Source: Thiohalocapsa sp. PB-PSB1
Lineage (GTDB): Bacteria > Pseudomonadota > Gammaproteobacteria > Chromatiales > Chromatiaceae
Assembly: GCA_016745215.1 (NCBI GenBank)
Contig: CP050890.1
Span: 6,634,001-6,698,000, forward strand
Length of the DNA stretch: 64,000 nt
Direction of reading: 5' to 3'
Part shown: positions 1-8,712 of the stretch, piece by piece
Layout of the letters: every line of letters starts with the position of its first letter
Position numbering within the stretch: the first letter of the stretch is position 1
Position numbers and translations under genes: made by a program
Notes under the pieces: generated by a model
Database searches by the model: none
What the model saw: only the letters and a program-made list of their open reading frames with translations
What the model was told of the DNA's origin: nothing

Positions 1-857
1 CTCCCAACTCCCGAACCAGCCAACCTCGATATGCTTGAAGTATTCGCCGTTGTTGAAGAACCCATCGACGCTGTCCACAGGGTCGCGCGGATTGCCGTTG
101 GCATCGGCGAGCCCGGCAAGGAGGTAGTAGTGCTCGACTGGGTTCCACCGCACGGCGGCGCCGAATCCCTGATCGGGTGCCGGCGTGGTCGGGTCGGTGG
201 AGAAGGCTAGGTTGATGAAGTCGGTCCAGGGATTCACCAGCCCGTAGACGCCCACGTAATCGGTGACATCCACGATGCCGACGATGTAGGCGAGCCGGTT
301 GTCCAGGAACGATTGATGCCAGTAGAGGTTGGTCAGGATGGTACCGGCGTCGCTGAACGGGACCGCCGTCAGGCCGGCGTAGCGGATCTGCCCGGCCAGG
401 GCAGCGGGGGCAACCTCCGTACCCAGCCGGTGGCGGTCATCCACCTTGAATTCGATGGCGCCGGGGTGTGCCGATGCCTGGTCGAACAGCGTCCAGGTGC
501 CAAAGAGGCGCAGCACACCGCCGGCCGCATTCTGCTCGCCGAGGCTCTTGTCGGCATGCTGGTAGAGCAGGTTGTAATCCATGCCGTAGGACAGGCCGTG
601 CTCGTCCCGCAGCCGATCCTTGAAGGCCGAGTAGGACGCGAGCGCAGCAGAGAAGGCTTGCGTGCGGAACAGTGAGCCCTTGGGCGCCTCGTCCTAATGC
701 TGGCCGGCCCGCCGAATCCGGCAGTCGCTTCGTGCGCTGGGGCAACGGTAGGCGCTGGCGCGGATTCCTCCCCCGCCCAAACGGGCTGGCAGGCGGCCCA
801 GCAAAGGGCCAAAGCCGACGACAGGCACTTGCTTGTACAGGGCTGCACTGCGGCCAT
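1..857 (-). pseudogene. Carbohydrate-selective porin (OprB-like), frameshifted and cut by the window edge
   Basis: Read from 857 downward, the protein opens with a signal peptide (CLSSALALCWAACQPVWAG) and continues to GFGGPAS near 694. The frame then breaks: the matching continuation (DEAPKGSLFRTQAFSAALAS) lies one frame over behind a TAG at 694-696. The second part runs to base 1 with porin-like blocks: GLSYGMDYNLLYQHA, VGIVDVTDYVGVYGLVNPW, and AVRWNPVEHYYLLAGLADANGNPRD. These resemble OprB/carbohydrate-porin family strands that form an outer-membrane sugar or small-solute channel. The 3' end lies outside the window. A single-base indel restores the frame, so sequencing error is possible. 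It is the last gene of the minus-strand cluster and would fit as its uptake pore. Confidence 0.75.
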
Positions 858-973
858 CGATCTTGTTGATCGCTGCTTGGCCGGCCGGCGCCGACGCACC
901 GGAAGTGATTGTCTCAGATCGTCGGCACCTGCCTTGCAACGACGCGATGCCGTCCTGCAATCCGGAAGAGGCA

Positions 974-1189
974 TTAGCGGTACGGCTCGACCAAGGCCGG
1001 CTGCATGAAGTAGCTGCTCTCGACGCTGGCGTCACCATCGATGTAGCGCACCCCCTGCACCGAGCGTTGCGCCTCCATCCGGCCTTTGATGCTGCATCTC
1101 GGACGCGCCGGGATTGGCGAAACAGGTGTCGAGCCCGGCATTGCGTAGGGCCTTGAACAGGGCTTGGGCGCCGTTTTTTGCATCGATCT
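974..1189 (-). pseudogene. Remnant of a TPP-dependent enzyme N-terminus plus unassigned tail
   Basis: Bases 1189 to 1092 encode AKNGAQALFKALRNAGLDTC followed by FANPGASEMQ, the hallmark start of acetolactate synthase/benzoylformate decarboxylase-like TPP enzymes (the conserved N-terminal glycine-rich Pyr-domain motif). No good in-frame ATG precedes it, and after SEMQ the similarity stops. From about 1090 to 974 another frame gives RSVQGVRYIDGDASVESSYF and then MQPALVEPYR before a stop; I do not recognise this tail. The best reading is a deletion scar that fused the first 30 codons of a TPP enzyme to the end of another gene. It sits between the small His-rich gene and the broken porin. Confidence 0.55.
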
Positions 1190-1266
1190 CCGTGGTCTGT
1201 GCTGGGAGCGACTGCGGTGAGCGCCGCCATCGGCCCGGTCGGGATAGGCGTCGCGGCCACCCGGCC

Positions 1267-1437
1267 TCAACGACGGCGTCGGCGCAGGGCGTGGAGCAGC
1301 CCGACAACGACGGCACCGCCGAGCAACAACAGCGACAGGACCTCCAGCCCGTGCGGATGGGCATGAATGACATCCGCCTGGTGCGCCTGGCTGGTGAGCG
1401 GTGCCAGCAAGAGCAGTACGAACAGTGAGCGATACAT
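1267..1437 (-). CDS. Small His-rich membrane protein downstream of larA homologue
   Basis: A 56-residue protein starting at ATG 1437, with GGAGA seven bases upstream. It has an N-terminal signal or membrane segment (LFVLLLLAPLTSQA), a short His-rich segment HQADVIHAHPHGLE, a second hydrophobic stretch (LSLLLLGGAVVVGLL) and a terminal RRRRR. The protein is too short to assign to a family. The His cluster and its position directly after a nickel-pincer racemase homologue hint at metal binding or transport; this is inference from context only. The gap to the upstream gene is about 50 bases, so cotranscription is likely. Confidence 0.6.
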   Translation of the reverse strand: MYRSLFVLLLLAPLTSQAHQADVIHAHPHGLEVLSLLLLGGAVVVGLLHALRRRRR

Positions 1438-1489
1438 GGTTTGTTCTCCAGGGTCTGCAGGGTGTCGAGGGGGCCAACGCGGGTAGGGT

Positions 1490-2815
1490 CTAATGCGGCG
1501 GCGGAATGTCGTGATGACTGTGCTTGCCGTCGCTGTCGCGCAGGTACTGGAAATCGGCATTGGGGTAGACCGCCACCGATGCCTCGCCCGGATACTTGCG
1601 CTGCAGCGCGGCGATGACGTCGTCCCAGACGCTGAGGTGGGTGATCTTCTCCTTGGGCTCGATCCACCATGACGCCCCGGGGTGCGGGTACTCGTTGTAG
1701 AACAGCACTTCGTCGACGGTCGCGGCCAGGTTGACCGCGTTGGCGTGCGGCGGCCTGCCCTGGCGTGTTGCCCCCCAATCGCCCTGGAAATAGTGGGTCG
1801 TGAGGCCTTCCGGCATGTTGGCTACCAGCACCACCGACCCTCCGGACTTCTTCAGCGAGGGCCCCGCCGGGAGCAGCGCGATCATCGGCTCGTTGGCCTT
1901 GTAGAAGGCATTTGCGATGACGATGTCCTTGTCCACGGCAGGCACGGTGGCGTAGTTGTCGCGCCCGTCCGTCAGCGCCTCGACGAACACCTGGCCGATC
2001 TCACCGGCCCAGATACCGACCGCCTGACCGCGTCCGTTGGCCACCACATTGATGCCGAAGTCGAGCCCCACCATGGTCGCCGCCTCGTCGTCGACGTCGA
2101 TGGCCGGGCGATTGCCCGGGTCGTAGATGCCGAGCCCGACGGTGGACTGGGCGCCGGTCTTCGCCGCCTCGTTCATGGCGTCGAAGGCGATCTTGAAGGA
2201 CTTCAGGTGGTGGTCGACGATGGTCTGATAGGAGACGATACCCGGCAGGATGTTCTTGCTGCCGCCGCCGAAACCGTTGATGGGATGGGGCGTGACAGCG
2301 CCGAGCGCGATCTTCAGATCGCAGGCCATCACCTCGGGGTTCGCGTAGATGTCGATGCCCCAGGTCTTGGTCTTGCCCAGGTGCAGGTTATCCAGGGAGA
2401 AGGCATTGTGGTTGTAGATCCGGTAGCGGCTGACGATGTCTTCGCCCAGCTTCTGAACCATCGGGGTGCGCGTCGCAGCGCCATGGGTGCCGAGGGAGCA
2501 GACGAAGCGGATCTGATCGTCCCGGATGCCGGCGGCGGCCAAATCCGCCAGCACGGCATGGGCGACGGCGTTCCAGCGCATGCCGCGGGTATAGTCGTCG
2601 AAGATGATGACGACCTCCTGCTTGCCCTTGGCCAGCTCGCGCAGCGGTGGCGTGCCCAGGGGCTGGTTCAGGGCGGCGCGGATCTGATCCATGGTGATCG
2701 CCGGTCGATCATGTCCGGCCATGTTGAAGACCTCCACATCCCATTCATCGGGGAAGCGGAGCACCAGATCCTTCGGTCCTTCCAGGGGCAGTTGCGGGAC
2801 AGTGACGAGTTTCAT
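1490..2815 (-). CDS. larA: LarA-family nickel-pincer racemase/epimerase homologue
   Basis: The 441-residue product matches the LarA (DUF2088) family. These enzymes racemise or epimerise 2-hydroxy acids by hydride transfer on a nickel-pincer nucleotide cofactor bound to a lysine. Visible signatures are DDYTRG near residue 73, SLGTHGA (His111), VTPHPINGFGGGSKNILPG (His177 and Lys187) and DHHLKSF (His202/203). These correspond to the cofactor-anchoring Lys184 and the metal or catalytic His108, His174 and His200 of lactate racemase. Length is normal for the family. No LarB, LarC or LarE cofactor-maturation genes are in the window, so maturation would have to be encoded elsewhere. It follows the AcnX genes with a 21-base gap, so the two are probably one operon; the actual substrate need not be lactate. 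Confidence 0.85.
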   Translation of the reverse strand: MKLVTVPQLPLEGPKDLVLRFPDEWDVEVFNMAGHDRPAITMDQIRAALNQPLGTPPLRELAKGKQEVVIIFDDYTRGMRWNAVAHAVLADLAAAGIRDDQIRFVCSLGTHGAATRTPMVQKLGEDIVSRYRIYNHNAFSLDNLHLGKTKTWGIDIYANPEVMACDLKIALGAVTPHPINGFGGGSKNILPGIVSYQTIVDHHLKSFKIAFDAMNEAAKTGAQSTVGLGIYDPGNRPAIDVDDEAATMVGLDFGINVVANGRGQAVGIWAGEIGQVFVEALTDGRDNYATVPAVDKDIVIANAFYKANEPMIALLPAGPSLKKSGGSVVLVANMPEGLTTHYFQGDWGATRQGRPPHANAVNLAATVDEVLFYNEYPHPGASWWIEPKEKITHLSVWDDVIAALQRKYPGEASVAVYPNADFQYLRDSDGKHSHHDIPPPH

Positions 2816-2836
2816 GGGTAGTTCCCCCGGTGTTCA

Positions 2837-3280
2837 CTAGGCCTTCTGAATGGTCCCATCTTCGAGAACCTCGATGATGTCGCCGTCCTTGACGTGCTTG
2901 GCCAGCTCGTCGGTGGGGAACATGATCAAGGGGATCGACGGGCCATACCAATCCTTGGAGATGAAGACGCCGACCGCGAGCAGCGGGTCGGGGCGGGCGA
3001 CGATGATCGCCGCCGGTCCGGTCTGGTCTTTGATGAGATCGATGTAGGGCAGTGGCGCGTGGGTGGAGCCGACCTCGGCGGGGAAGGCGAGGATCTTCCC
3101 GGCCAGATCGATCCCGTTCCAGGGGTGCTGCCAATCCAGACAGATGGCGGCACCGCCGGGCTTGAAGTTGTCGGGCTTGGTCCAGGCGGCAACGCCGTTG
3201 AAGCCCTTGTCGCTGATCAGCACGGGGGCCTTGGCGTGCCCTTCGACGAGGACGCCCCCTTTTCCGATAATCTCAGGCAT
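2837..3280 (-). CDS. Aconitase X small (swivel) subunit, DUF126
   Basis: 147 residues starting MPEIIGKGGVLVEGHAKAPV. The ILISDKGFNGVAAW-like opening, GKILAFPAEVGSTHAPLPY in the middle and ADELAKHVKDGD-type ending are characteristic of the DUF126/AcnX swivelling domain. In two-gene AcnX enzymes this subunit pairs with the DUF521-type catalytic subunit to form a hydro-lyase. Known members are phosphomevalonate dehydratase and cis-3-hydroxy-L-proline dehydratase. The large-subunit gene ends 53 bases upstream and the larA homologue follows 21 bases downstream. The substrate cannot be told from sequence alone. Confidence 0.85.
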   Translation of the reverse strand: MPEIIGKGGVLVEGHAKAPVLISDKGFNGVAAWTKPDNFKPGGAAICLDWQHPWNGIDLAGKILAFPAEVGSTHAPLPYIDLIKDQTGPAAIIVARPDPLLAVGVFISKDWYGPSIPLIMFPTDELAKHVKDGDIIEVLEDGTIQKA

Positions 3281-3333
3281 GTTCTGGTCTCCAGTGGGTC
3301 TGTGGCTCGCGGACGGGCATCACAGGCCGGGGA

Positions 3334-4533
3334 TTAAGCAATGCCGGCCTCGCGCAGGCAGTCTTGGGTGGTGGCGAATTGGGCGCCGGATAGGTAGTAG
3401 TGCAGCTTGCCGCTGTCGGTCAGCACGTTTTTCAGGTTGTCGTTGCGCACCGTCAGGTAGGTCAGCGGGCAGGCCGGCACGAACTCGACGCCGGCGAGCT
3501 GCAGCTGCTCGTATTCGTCGTAGGCCTTCAACCGCTCCAGCTCCATCGGCACCATGCTGAACAGGGTGCGCTTCTCGAGCTGTTTGCCGACGAAGGCCGG
3601 GGCGATCTGCAACGCCTCGTGGGCGGTCATCTGCGGACAGCCGAACACCACTACGTCCGTGCTCGCCTGGACGTCCCGGCTCGCACGCATGCCGTCGAGA
3701 TCGGCCTGGGTGACCTTGAAGACCTCCACCGGATCGTGGCCCTGCATGGCGGTCTTGATGTCCGGCGCCTCGGGTGTGACACCCTCGACGTGGACCAGGC
3801 GCGCGGCCCCCGAGGAGTTGGCCGCCGACAGCAGGTGCTTCATTTGCCACTTGTCGAACGGGTAGTGGGTCAGCACCGGCAGGCGGTCCACCGCCTTGAA
3901 GCCGACATAGAGCCCGAGCGCGTCCGGGTCCGGGTCCTTCAGAGCGCTGATATCGAACAGCACCTCGCCGCGGCGGTTCTCGTCCAGCAACAGGCCGAAC
4001 TCCGGCGTGTAGCCGCTGATGGACTGATAGAAGTCCGTGAGTACGCCCCAGATGTTGGTGCGGGCGCCGAGCATGGAGTTCATGTACACCACCACCGACG
4101 ACTCGCCGCAGCCGCCGATGGCACCCAACGGCGGGGTGTTCTCTTCGTAATAGGCAACGCAGGAGTAGTTCTGAATGACGCCGAGCCTGCGCAGGCACTC
4201 CTCGTGATGGATCTGCGGGCGCAGGAACAAGCGGTTCTCGAAGGAGAACTCGCGCCCCGGGTGCGGGTTGGTGGTGGTCGGCACCTTGACCTTGCAGCCG
4301 GCGTCCACGAGCTTGTCCAACAGCTGGTAGTAGCCGTGGAAGGGCGACATGGCGAAGGTGCCGGTGATGTGGCCGAAAGTGATCGGGACCATGCGCGTGG
4401 CCCCTAGGGTCTCGCCCAGGTCGATCATGGTCTTAAGGCATTTGGCGACCATCTCGCCTTCTTTGCCGGCGAGCATGTCTTGCTGGGCGTCGTCGAGGAC
4501 GATCTTCGACTTCTTATAGCTGCTGGTGTACAT
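3334..4533 (-). CDS. Aconitase X catalytic (large) subunit, DUF521
   Basis: 399 residues, the usual length for a stand-alone AcnX large subunit. Recognisable blocks are the N-terminal DAQQDMLAGKEGEMVAKCLK, PITFGHITG, and GVIQNYSCVAYYEENTPP with a Cys in the position of the family's Fe-S/active-site region. Further along are GGCGESSVVVYMNSMLGARTN and FGCPQMTAHE. The protein would dehydrate a hydroxy-acid type substrate in the cytoplasm together with the small subunit encoded just downstream. Its grouping with a LarA homologue and a 2-oxo acid decarboxylase suggests a short hydroxy-acid pathway; that link is inference. Confidence 0.85.
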   Translation of the reverse strand: MYTSSYKKSKIVLDDAQQDMLAGKEGEMVAKCLKTMIDLGETLGATRMVPITFGHITGTFAMSPFHGYYQLLDKLVDAGCKVKVPTTTNPHPGREFSFENRLFLRPQIHHEECLRRLGVIQNYSCVAYYEENTPPLGAIGGCGESSVVVYMNSMLGARTNIWGVLTDFYQSISGYTPEFGLLLDENRRGEVLFDISALKDPDPDALGLYVGFKAVDRLPVLTHYPFDKWQMKHLLSAANSSGAARLVHVEGVTPEAPDIKTAMQGHDPVEVFKVTQADLDGMRASRDVQASTDVVVFGCPQMTAHEALQIAPAFVGKQLEKRTLFSMVPMELERLKAYDEYEQLQLAGVEFVPACPLTYLTVRNDNLKNVLTDSGKLHYYLSGAQFATTQDCLREAGIA

Positions 4534-4599
4534 GGAGCTGGCTCCTGTTCAGGGGTTGGCAGTCCGGGTCGGGATCAGGGTCGGGGCCGAGACTCGGCT

Positions 4600-6315
4600 T
4601 CAGCCCGGGCAGGCGGCGACGTAGGCCGGTGTGGACGATCGTCCCAGCTTGCCGCTCTCTTCCTTGGAGACGTTGTAGAGCTGGTTGCGGTGCTCACGAA
4701 GCAAGCGCATGAAGGCGGGTGCGTCCATCTTGTCCATCACCACCTCGATGTAGCAGAGGGCATCGGTGGCGCGCGCCTTGGTGAGGGCGGCGTCCAGGTC
4801 GCTGACCGTCTCGGCCTTGACCGCGAAGGCGTCGCCGATGCCGAAGGCTGCGGGCAGCTTGTGGTAGTCCCACTGGGCGATGTCGTTGAACGGGTCCATG
4901 GTGTCGTCGGCCACATAGCGCTCGATGGTGTAGCCGTCGTTGTTGTTCAGCAGGATCACCGGCTTGCAGCCGAAGCGGCCCATGCTGCCGACCTCCTGGG
5001 CGGTGAGCTGATGCGAGCCGTCGCCGGTCATCAGGATCACGCGCCGGTCGGGCGCGGCCATGGCCGCGCCGAACGCCGCCGGCGTCGCCCAGCCGATGGA
5101 CATCCATAGCGACTGGCTCAGGTACTCGGCACCACTCGGCAAACGCAAGCCCACCGAGCCCTCCATGGTCGTGCCGGTCTCGGCCACCAGGATGTCGCCA
5201 GGCTGTACGAAGGCCTGCATGCGCGGGTAGTAGTGATGAGCCGTGAGCTTGTCGCCGGCATCGCCCGCGGCGGGTCCGAGGGCCGCGGTGACGCTCGGTA
5301 TTGGCCGCGGTGCGGGCTCCAGCGCATCGGTCAGCGCCGCCAGCATGTCGGCCATCGGGATGTCGTCGTAGCGGGCACGGAGCACCCTGGTGTGGTCATG
5401 CTGGATCTCGATGGTCTTGGAGCGGTCCAGCGCCACTGAATAGGCCGCGGTGTTGGTGTCGCCCAGGATCGTGCCCAGGGCGATGATCAGGTCCGCGGTC
5501 TCCAGCACGTGGCTGGTGTCGGGATTGATCAGCCGGCCCATGAAGGTGCCGACGAAATTCGGGTGCTGCTCGTCGATGGCGCCCTTGCCCATGGCCAGGG
5601 TCGCCACCGGCAGGTTCGCCTTCTCGACGAAGGCGCGCAGCTGATCCTGAAGCCCGAAGCGAATGACCTTGGCATCGGCCACCACCACTGGGCGCTTCGC
5701 CTTCTCGAAGCGCGCCTTGACGTCGGTGACCGCCGCGTGCAGCTCCATTGGATCGACGGGCAAGGGGGCAAAGCGCGGGACGTAGCCGGCGATGGGCTGC
5801 GTGCAGACGTCCACCGGCAGGTTGATGTAGACCGGGCGGCGCTCGCTGATCGCCACCCCGATCAGGCGCTCGATCTCGGCGGTGGCGTTGTCGGCGCTCA
5901 GCATGGCGTGCGCCGCGGTGACCTCCGAGTACATGCGCTCGAAGACGCCAAAGTCGCCGTTGCCCAGTGTGTGGTGGATGACGCGCCTGGCATTCTGCAC
6001 CGACATGGCCGGCGAGCCGCCGATGTGGAACACCGGGACATACTCCGCGAAGCTGCCCGCCACCGCATTGATGGCCGACAGCTCGCCGACCCCGAAGGTC
6101 GTCACCACCGCGCCGAAGCCCTTGACGCGGGCATAGCCATCGGCGGCGTAGGCGGCGTTCAACTCGTTGCAGCAGCCGACCCAGCGCGTCTTCTCCGACG
6201 CCTCGACAGCCGTGCAGATGTTGAAGTTGAAGTCTCCCGGAACGCCGAAGAAATCGTTGATCCCAAGCTCGGCGAGCCGGGCGACCAGATACTCTGCAAC
6301 CGTTGGTGTCTTCAT
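4600..6315 (-). CDS. Pyruvate/indolepyruvate decarboxylase-type TPP enzyme
   Basis: 571 residues, typical of non-oxidative 2-oxo acid decarboxylases. The cofactor-activating Glu is in CCNELNAAYAADGYAR near residue 50. The paired histidines of true decarboxylases are present in RVIHHTLGNGDFG. The TPP/Mg-binding motif GDGSHQLTAQEVGSM followed by NNNDGYTIE lies around residues 440-475. The HH pair separates it from acetolactate synthases. It should convert a 2-oxo acid to an aldehyde and CO2; whether pyruvate, phenylpyruvate or indolepyruvate is the substrate cannot be decided here. It lies upstream of the AcnX genes on the same strand (66-base gap). Confidence 0.85.
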   Translation of the reverse strand: MKTPTVAEYLVARLAELGINDFFGVPGDFNFNICTAVEASEKTRWVGCCNELNAAYAADGYARVKGFGAVVTTFGVGELSAINAVAGSFAEYVPVFHIGGSPAMSVQNARRVIHHTLGNGDFGVFERMYSEVTAAHAMLSADNATAEIERLIGVAISERRPVYINLPVDVCTQPIAGYVPRFAPLPVDPMELHAAVTDVKARFEKAKRPVVVADAKVIRFGLQDQLRAFVEKANLPVATLAMGKGAIDEQHPNFVGTFMGRLINPDTSHVLETADLIIALGTILGDTNTAAYSVALDRSKTIEIQHDHTRVLRARYDDIPMADMLAALTDALEPAPRPIPSVTAALGPAAGDAGDKLTAHHYYPRMQAFVQPGDILVAETGTTMEGSVGLRLPSGAEYLSQSLWMSIGWATPAAFGAAMAAPDRRVILMTGDGSHQLTAQEVGSMGRFGCKPVILLNNNDGYTIERYVADDTMDPFNDIAQWDYHKLPAAFGIGDAFAVKAETVSDLDAALTKARATDALCYIEVVMDKMDAPAFMRLLREHRNQLYNVSKEESGKLGRSSTPAYVAACPG

Positions 6316-6397
6316 TTCATTTCATTCCTATTCGATGGTCGGTTTACGTGTGCGGGGGCACACCCGAGCGGGGAGGCGCCCCGGTTGCTGCCAAGAC

Positions 6398-7762
6398 TCA
6401 ACGGCCGGCCAGGTACTTGGCCGCTCGTCTCAAGTAGCCCGGCATCTTGTCCTCGCCATAAGGCGGGATGTAGCCGTTGGTCGAGAAGTACACACCGACA
6501 AAATCACGGGCTGGATCGATGTAGATGCCCTGGCCGAGATTGCCGTGTTTCCACAAGGCGCCGTCTTCGAACACCCCATCGAACTGATAGGAGTTCATCA
6601 GCGGCGATTCGCCGAAGTCTGCCTTCTGACCTTCATACTTCGCGCCTCTCCGGTAGGCCTCCGGGCTGCCGGCGGTCTGCAGACGCTTCAGGACCTGCGC
6701 CGAGACCACCGGCTTCACCGCGGCCTTGTTCCAGCTCGGCGTGAACAGCAAGCCGAAGCGGGCAAAATCCTCCGCCGTCGTCGAAAGCAATCCATGCGCA
6801 ACCGACGTTCCGTCGGGAGTCAGGTGATGTTGCATGGAGTTGCGCGCCGTCATATGTCCCCAGATCCGGTCCTCGAAGATCTGTGCCCAGGTTTTGTTCT
6901 CGATACGCTCGGCGATCTTCACAAAAATCTGGGTCACCGCCGAGGAGTAGCGGAAGCGATATCCGGGGTCTTCACCCTCGATCTTGTCCGCGGTCTTCAG
7001 AATCGCCAGCCAGTCATCGACCTTGCCGGTGGCCGGATTGGGGGACCCGAACTCTGCGCTGAAAAAGCGGACGATGATCGATTCGGGATTCACGATCGCT
7101 TCAAGCGTCTCCTCGAGCTGGAGCGCGGTGGCCATATTGGCGGCATCGATCATCTTGATGCCATCCCAGTTGGTGCCCTTGAATTCAGGAATGTAGTCGA
7201 CGACCTCCTTGTTCATGTCGATCTTTCCCTCGGCCTCCATCTGGGCGATCACGAGGGCGACGGTCGACTTGCCCGGCGACATCCAGACGTGCTGGTCGGT
7301 CGGATTCATCCCGGGATAGGTCTCGTATACGATCTTTCCCTTGTGAACCATGACCACGGCCTGAACCCGGTGGTTCGGGTGCACCACGTACTGGTTCAGG
7401 GTCAGCTCGCCTTCCTTGGTCGTGAACGAGACCTTGTCACCCAAATCGGGAGCGAGCGCCTTTTCGAGCGGCCGGTAAACCGCGTTCGGCTTCGACATGG
7501 CGGTGTGCAGCAGCTCGCTCATATGCAGGTTGTAATAGATCGCATGGTCTCCACCCATCTGGAGGTGGAAATTGCCAAACCGTTTCCGTGCATCCTGGGC
7601 GAAATCCAGGGGGAAGGGCGATTTGGCGCTGCTGATCGGCAATGTCGTCTTTGCGCCGAGGACCTCCAGGTACTTGGCCAGCGGATTGTCCTCCGCATAG
7701 CAAGCCAAAGGACCTGTCAGGCAAATAGCCGACAACACAAGCCGATAAAGTCTGAGTGTCAT
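6398..7762 (-). CDS. Secreted serine hydrolase of the beta-lactamase/class C family
   Basis: 454 residues with an N-terminal Sec-type signal (LYRLVLSAICLTGPLACYA). The catalytic SxxK motif appears as MSPGKSTVALVIAQM near residue 190, and FRYSSAV near 285 matches the Tyr motif of class C beta-lactamase-like hydrolases. A PYGEDKMPGYLRRAAKYL ending is shared with the second hydrolase encoded at 8713-10182. The two proteins also share VYPGMNP.D.HVWMS, ATAL..EE and GNLGQGIYIDP..DF blocks, so they are paralogues. Likely periplasmic or lipoprotein-like esterase or amidase. Substrate unknown; clustering with porins and CoA-transferase suggests hydrolysis of an imported ester. Confidence 0.75.
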   Translation of the reverse strand: MTLRLYRLVLSAICLTGPLACYAEDNPLAKYLEVLGAKTTLPISSAKSPFPLDFAQDARKRFGNFHLQMGGDHAIYYNLHMSELLHTAMSKPNAVYRPLEKALAPDLGDKVSFTTKEGELTLNQYVVHPNHRVQAVVMVHKGKIVYETYPGMNPTDQHVWMSPGKSTVALVIAQMEAEGKIDMNKEVVDYIPEFKGTNWDGIKMIDAANMATALQLEETLEAIVNPESIIVRFFSAEFGSPNPATGKVDDWLAILKTADKIEGEDPGYRFRYSSAVTQIFVKIAERIENKTWAQIFEDRIWGHMTARNSMQHHLTPDGTSVAHGLLSTTAEDFARFGLLFTPSWNKAAVKPVVSAQVLKRLQTAGSPEAYRRGAKYEGQKADFGESPLMNSYQFDGVFEDGALWKHGNLGQGIYIDPARDFVGVYFSTNGYIPPYGEDKMPGYLRRAAKYLAGR

Positions 7763-7908
7763 GACTTGGACGCGCCTCTTGCGGTTCGTGGTTGCAACAC
7801 TTTGTTTGTTCGCCGTTTACTTGAAATGCTCAGCGGGGGGTATCCGATTATTGCGTTGAGTGATCAGCGCCAAAGCTCAGCCGCAGTTGTCAGCGGCACT
7901 CCCCGGCT

Positions 7909-7983
7909 GTGGGAGCGGCCTCTGGCCGCGATCTGCGCCGGAGAAACCTGCACGTGCATATCGCGGCCGGAGGCCGCTCCCAC
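7909..7983. repeat. Inverted pair of REP-like palindromes
   Basis: GTGGGAGCGGCCTCTGGCCG at the left is mirrored by CGGCCGGAGGCCGCTCCCAC at the right, with about 25 bases between. This is the form of a bacterial REP pair (BIME). It occupies part of the 435-base intergenic gap between the first serine hydrolase (start 7762) and the VOC gene (end 8199). I see no convincing gene in the rest of that gap. RAYT transposase genes, the enzymes associated with REPs, occur elsewhere in the window, although their own flanking repeats are a different sequence. Confidence 0.75.
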
Positions 7984-8198
7984 GGGCCCGTCGAGCGGGC
8001 TGAGGCATGGCGCTAATCGCCTTGCGCTGTCCCCTGCTGGCGCGGTGACCGTACGCCCTCCAGCGACGCCGGCAAGGGGTCCAACGAGGGCCTGTCCGGT
8101 CGCGCACTCAGCGCATCGAAGCCGATGCGCGCAACGCGAACCCTGCGATCCACCGCCGTGCCACTGGGTGCGGTCATGCCCGAGATCTTTTGGGGCGC

Positions 8199-8633
8199 CT
8201 ATCCTTCCAGGAAGCGAACCAGCTCGATCCGCCCGTCATTGATGCCGCGAATGAACGCGGCCTCCACATGCAGGTCTCCGGAGGTCACCGTCGACGGCGG
8301 CATTTCGGCCTTGGCTCCCGCCGCGATGGCGTTCTCATAGACCTGCGCCAAATCGTCGACTTCCATCCCGAAGTGATTGACCGGCTTCTGGGTGTGCTCG
8401 CTACCGGTCTGGTCGGCGAGCTCCCACAGCTCGATGCGACACCCTTTGCTGTCGATGAGGTGGGCGCCCGGCAGGCCCATGGTCTCCTCTTTGCCGTCGG
8501 TCATACGCTCGCCGGTCAGCCAGCGCGCTTTGAGCGTGAGGCCGAACGCCTGCTCGTAGAATGTGATGCCGCGGTCCAGGTCGCTGACGAAGATCGCGGC
8601 GTGGTTCAGTCGGGCCTTTGCAGACGATGCCAT
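8199..8633 (-). CDS. VOC (glyoxalase/dioxygenase superfamily) protein
   Basis: 144 residues, start chosen at ATG 8633 (MASSAKARLNHAAIFVSDLD) because the region upstream reads as the shadow of the neighbouring hydrolase. HAAIFVSDLDRGITFYEQAFGL is the typical first beta-alpha-beta VOC module; GAHLIDSKGCRIELWEL and NHFGMEVDDLAQVYENAIAAG form the second. Candidate metal ligands are the N-terminal His, the Glu of IELWEL, the His of NHFG and the final Glu of RIELVRFLEG. Such proteins act as isomerases, epimerases or ring-cleavage enzymes. It lies between the two serine hydrolases on the same strand. Confidence 0.8.
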   Translation of the reverse strand: MASSAKARLNHAAIFVSDLDRGITFYEQAFGLTLKARWLTGERMTDGKEETMGLPGAHLIDSKGCRIELWELADQTGSEHTQKPVNHFGMEVDDLAQVYENAIAAGAKAEMPPSTVTSGDLHVEAAFIRGINDGRIELVRFLEG

Positions 8634-8712
8634 CAGATGTGTATCCCCTGTTGGATGAGCGCCAAAAGCCGACGCGCCGGAGATCGGCGCGCCGGAGCTC
8701 ACTGGTCGAGCT

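Noticed and set aside
6167..8242. 691-codon plus-strand frame
   Set aside because: Antisense to the decarboxylase start and the first serine hydrolase; no recognisable domain.
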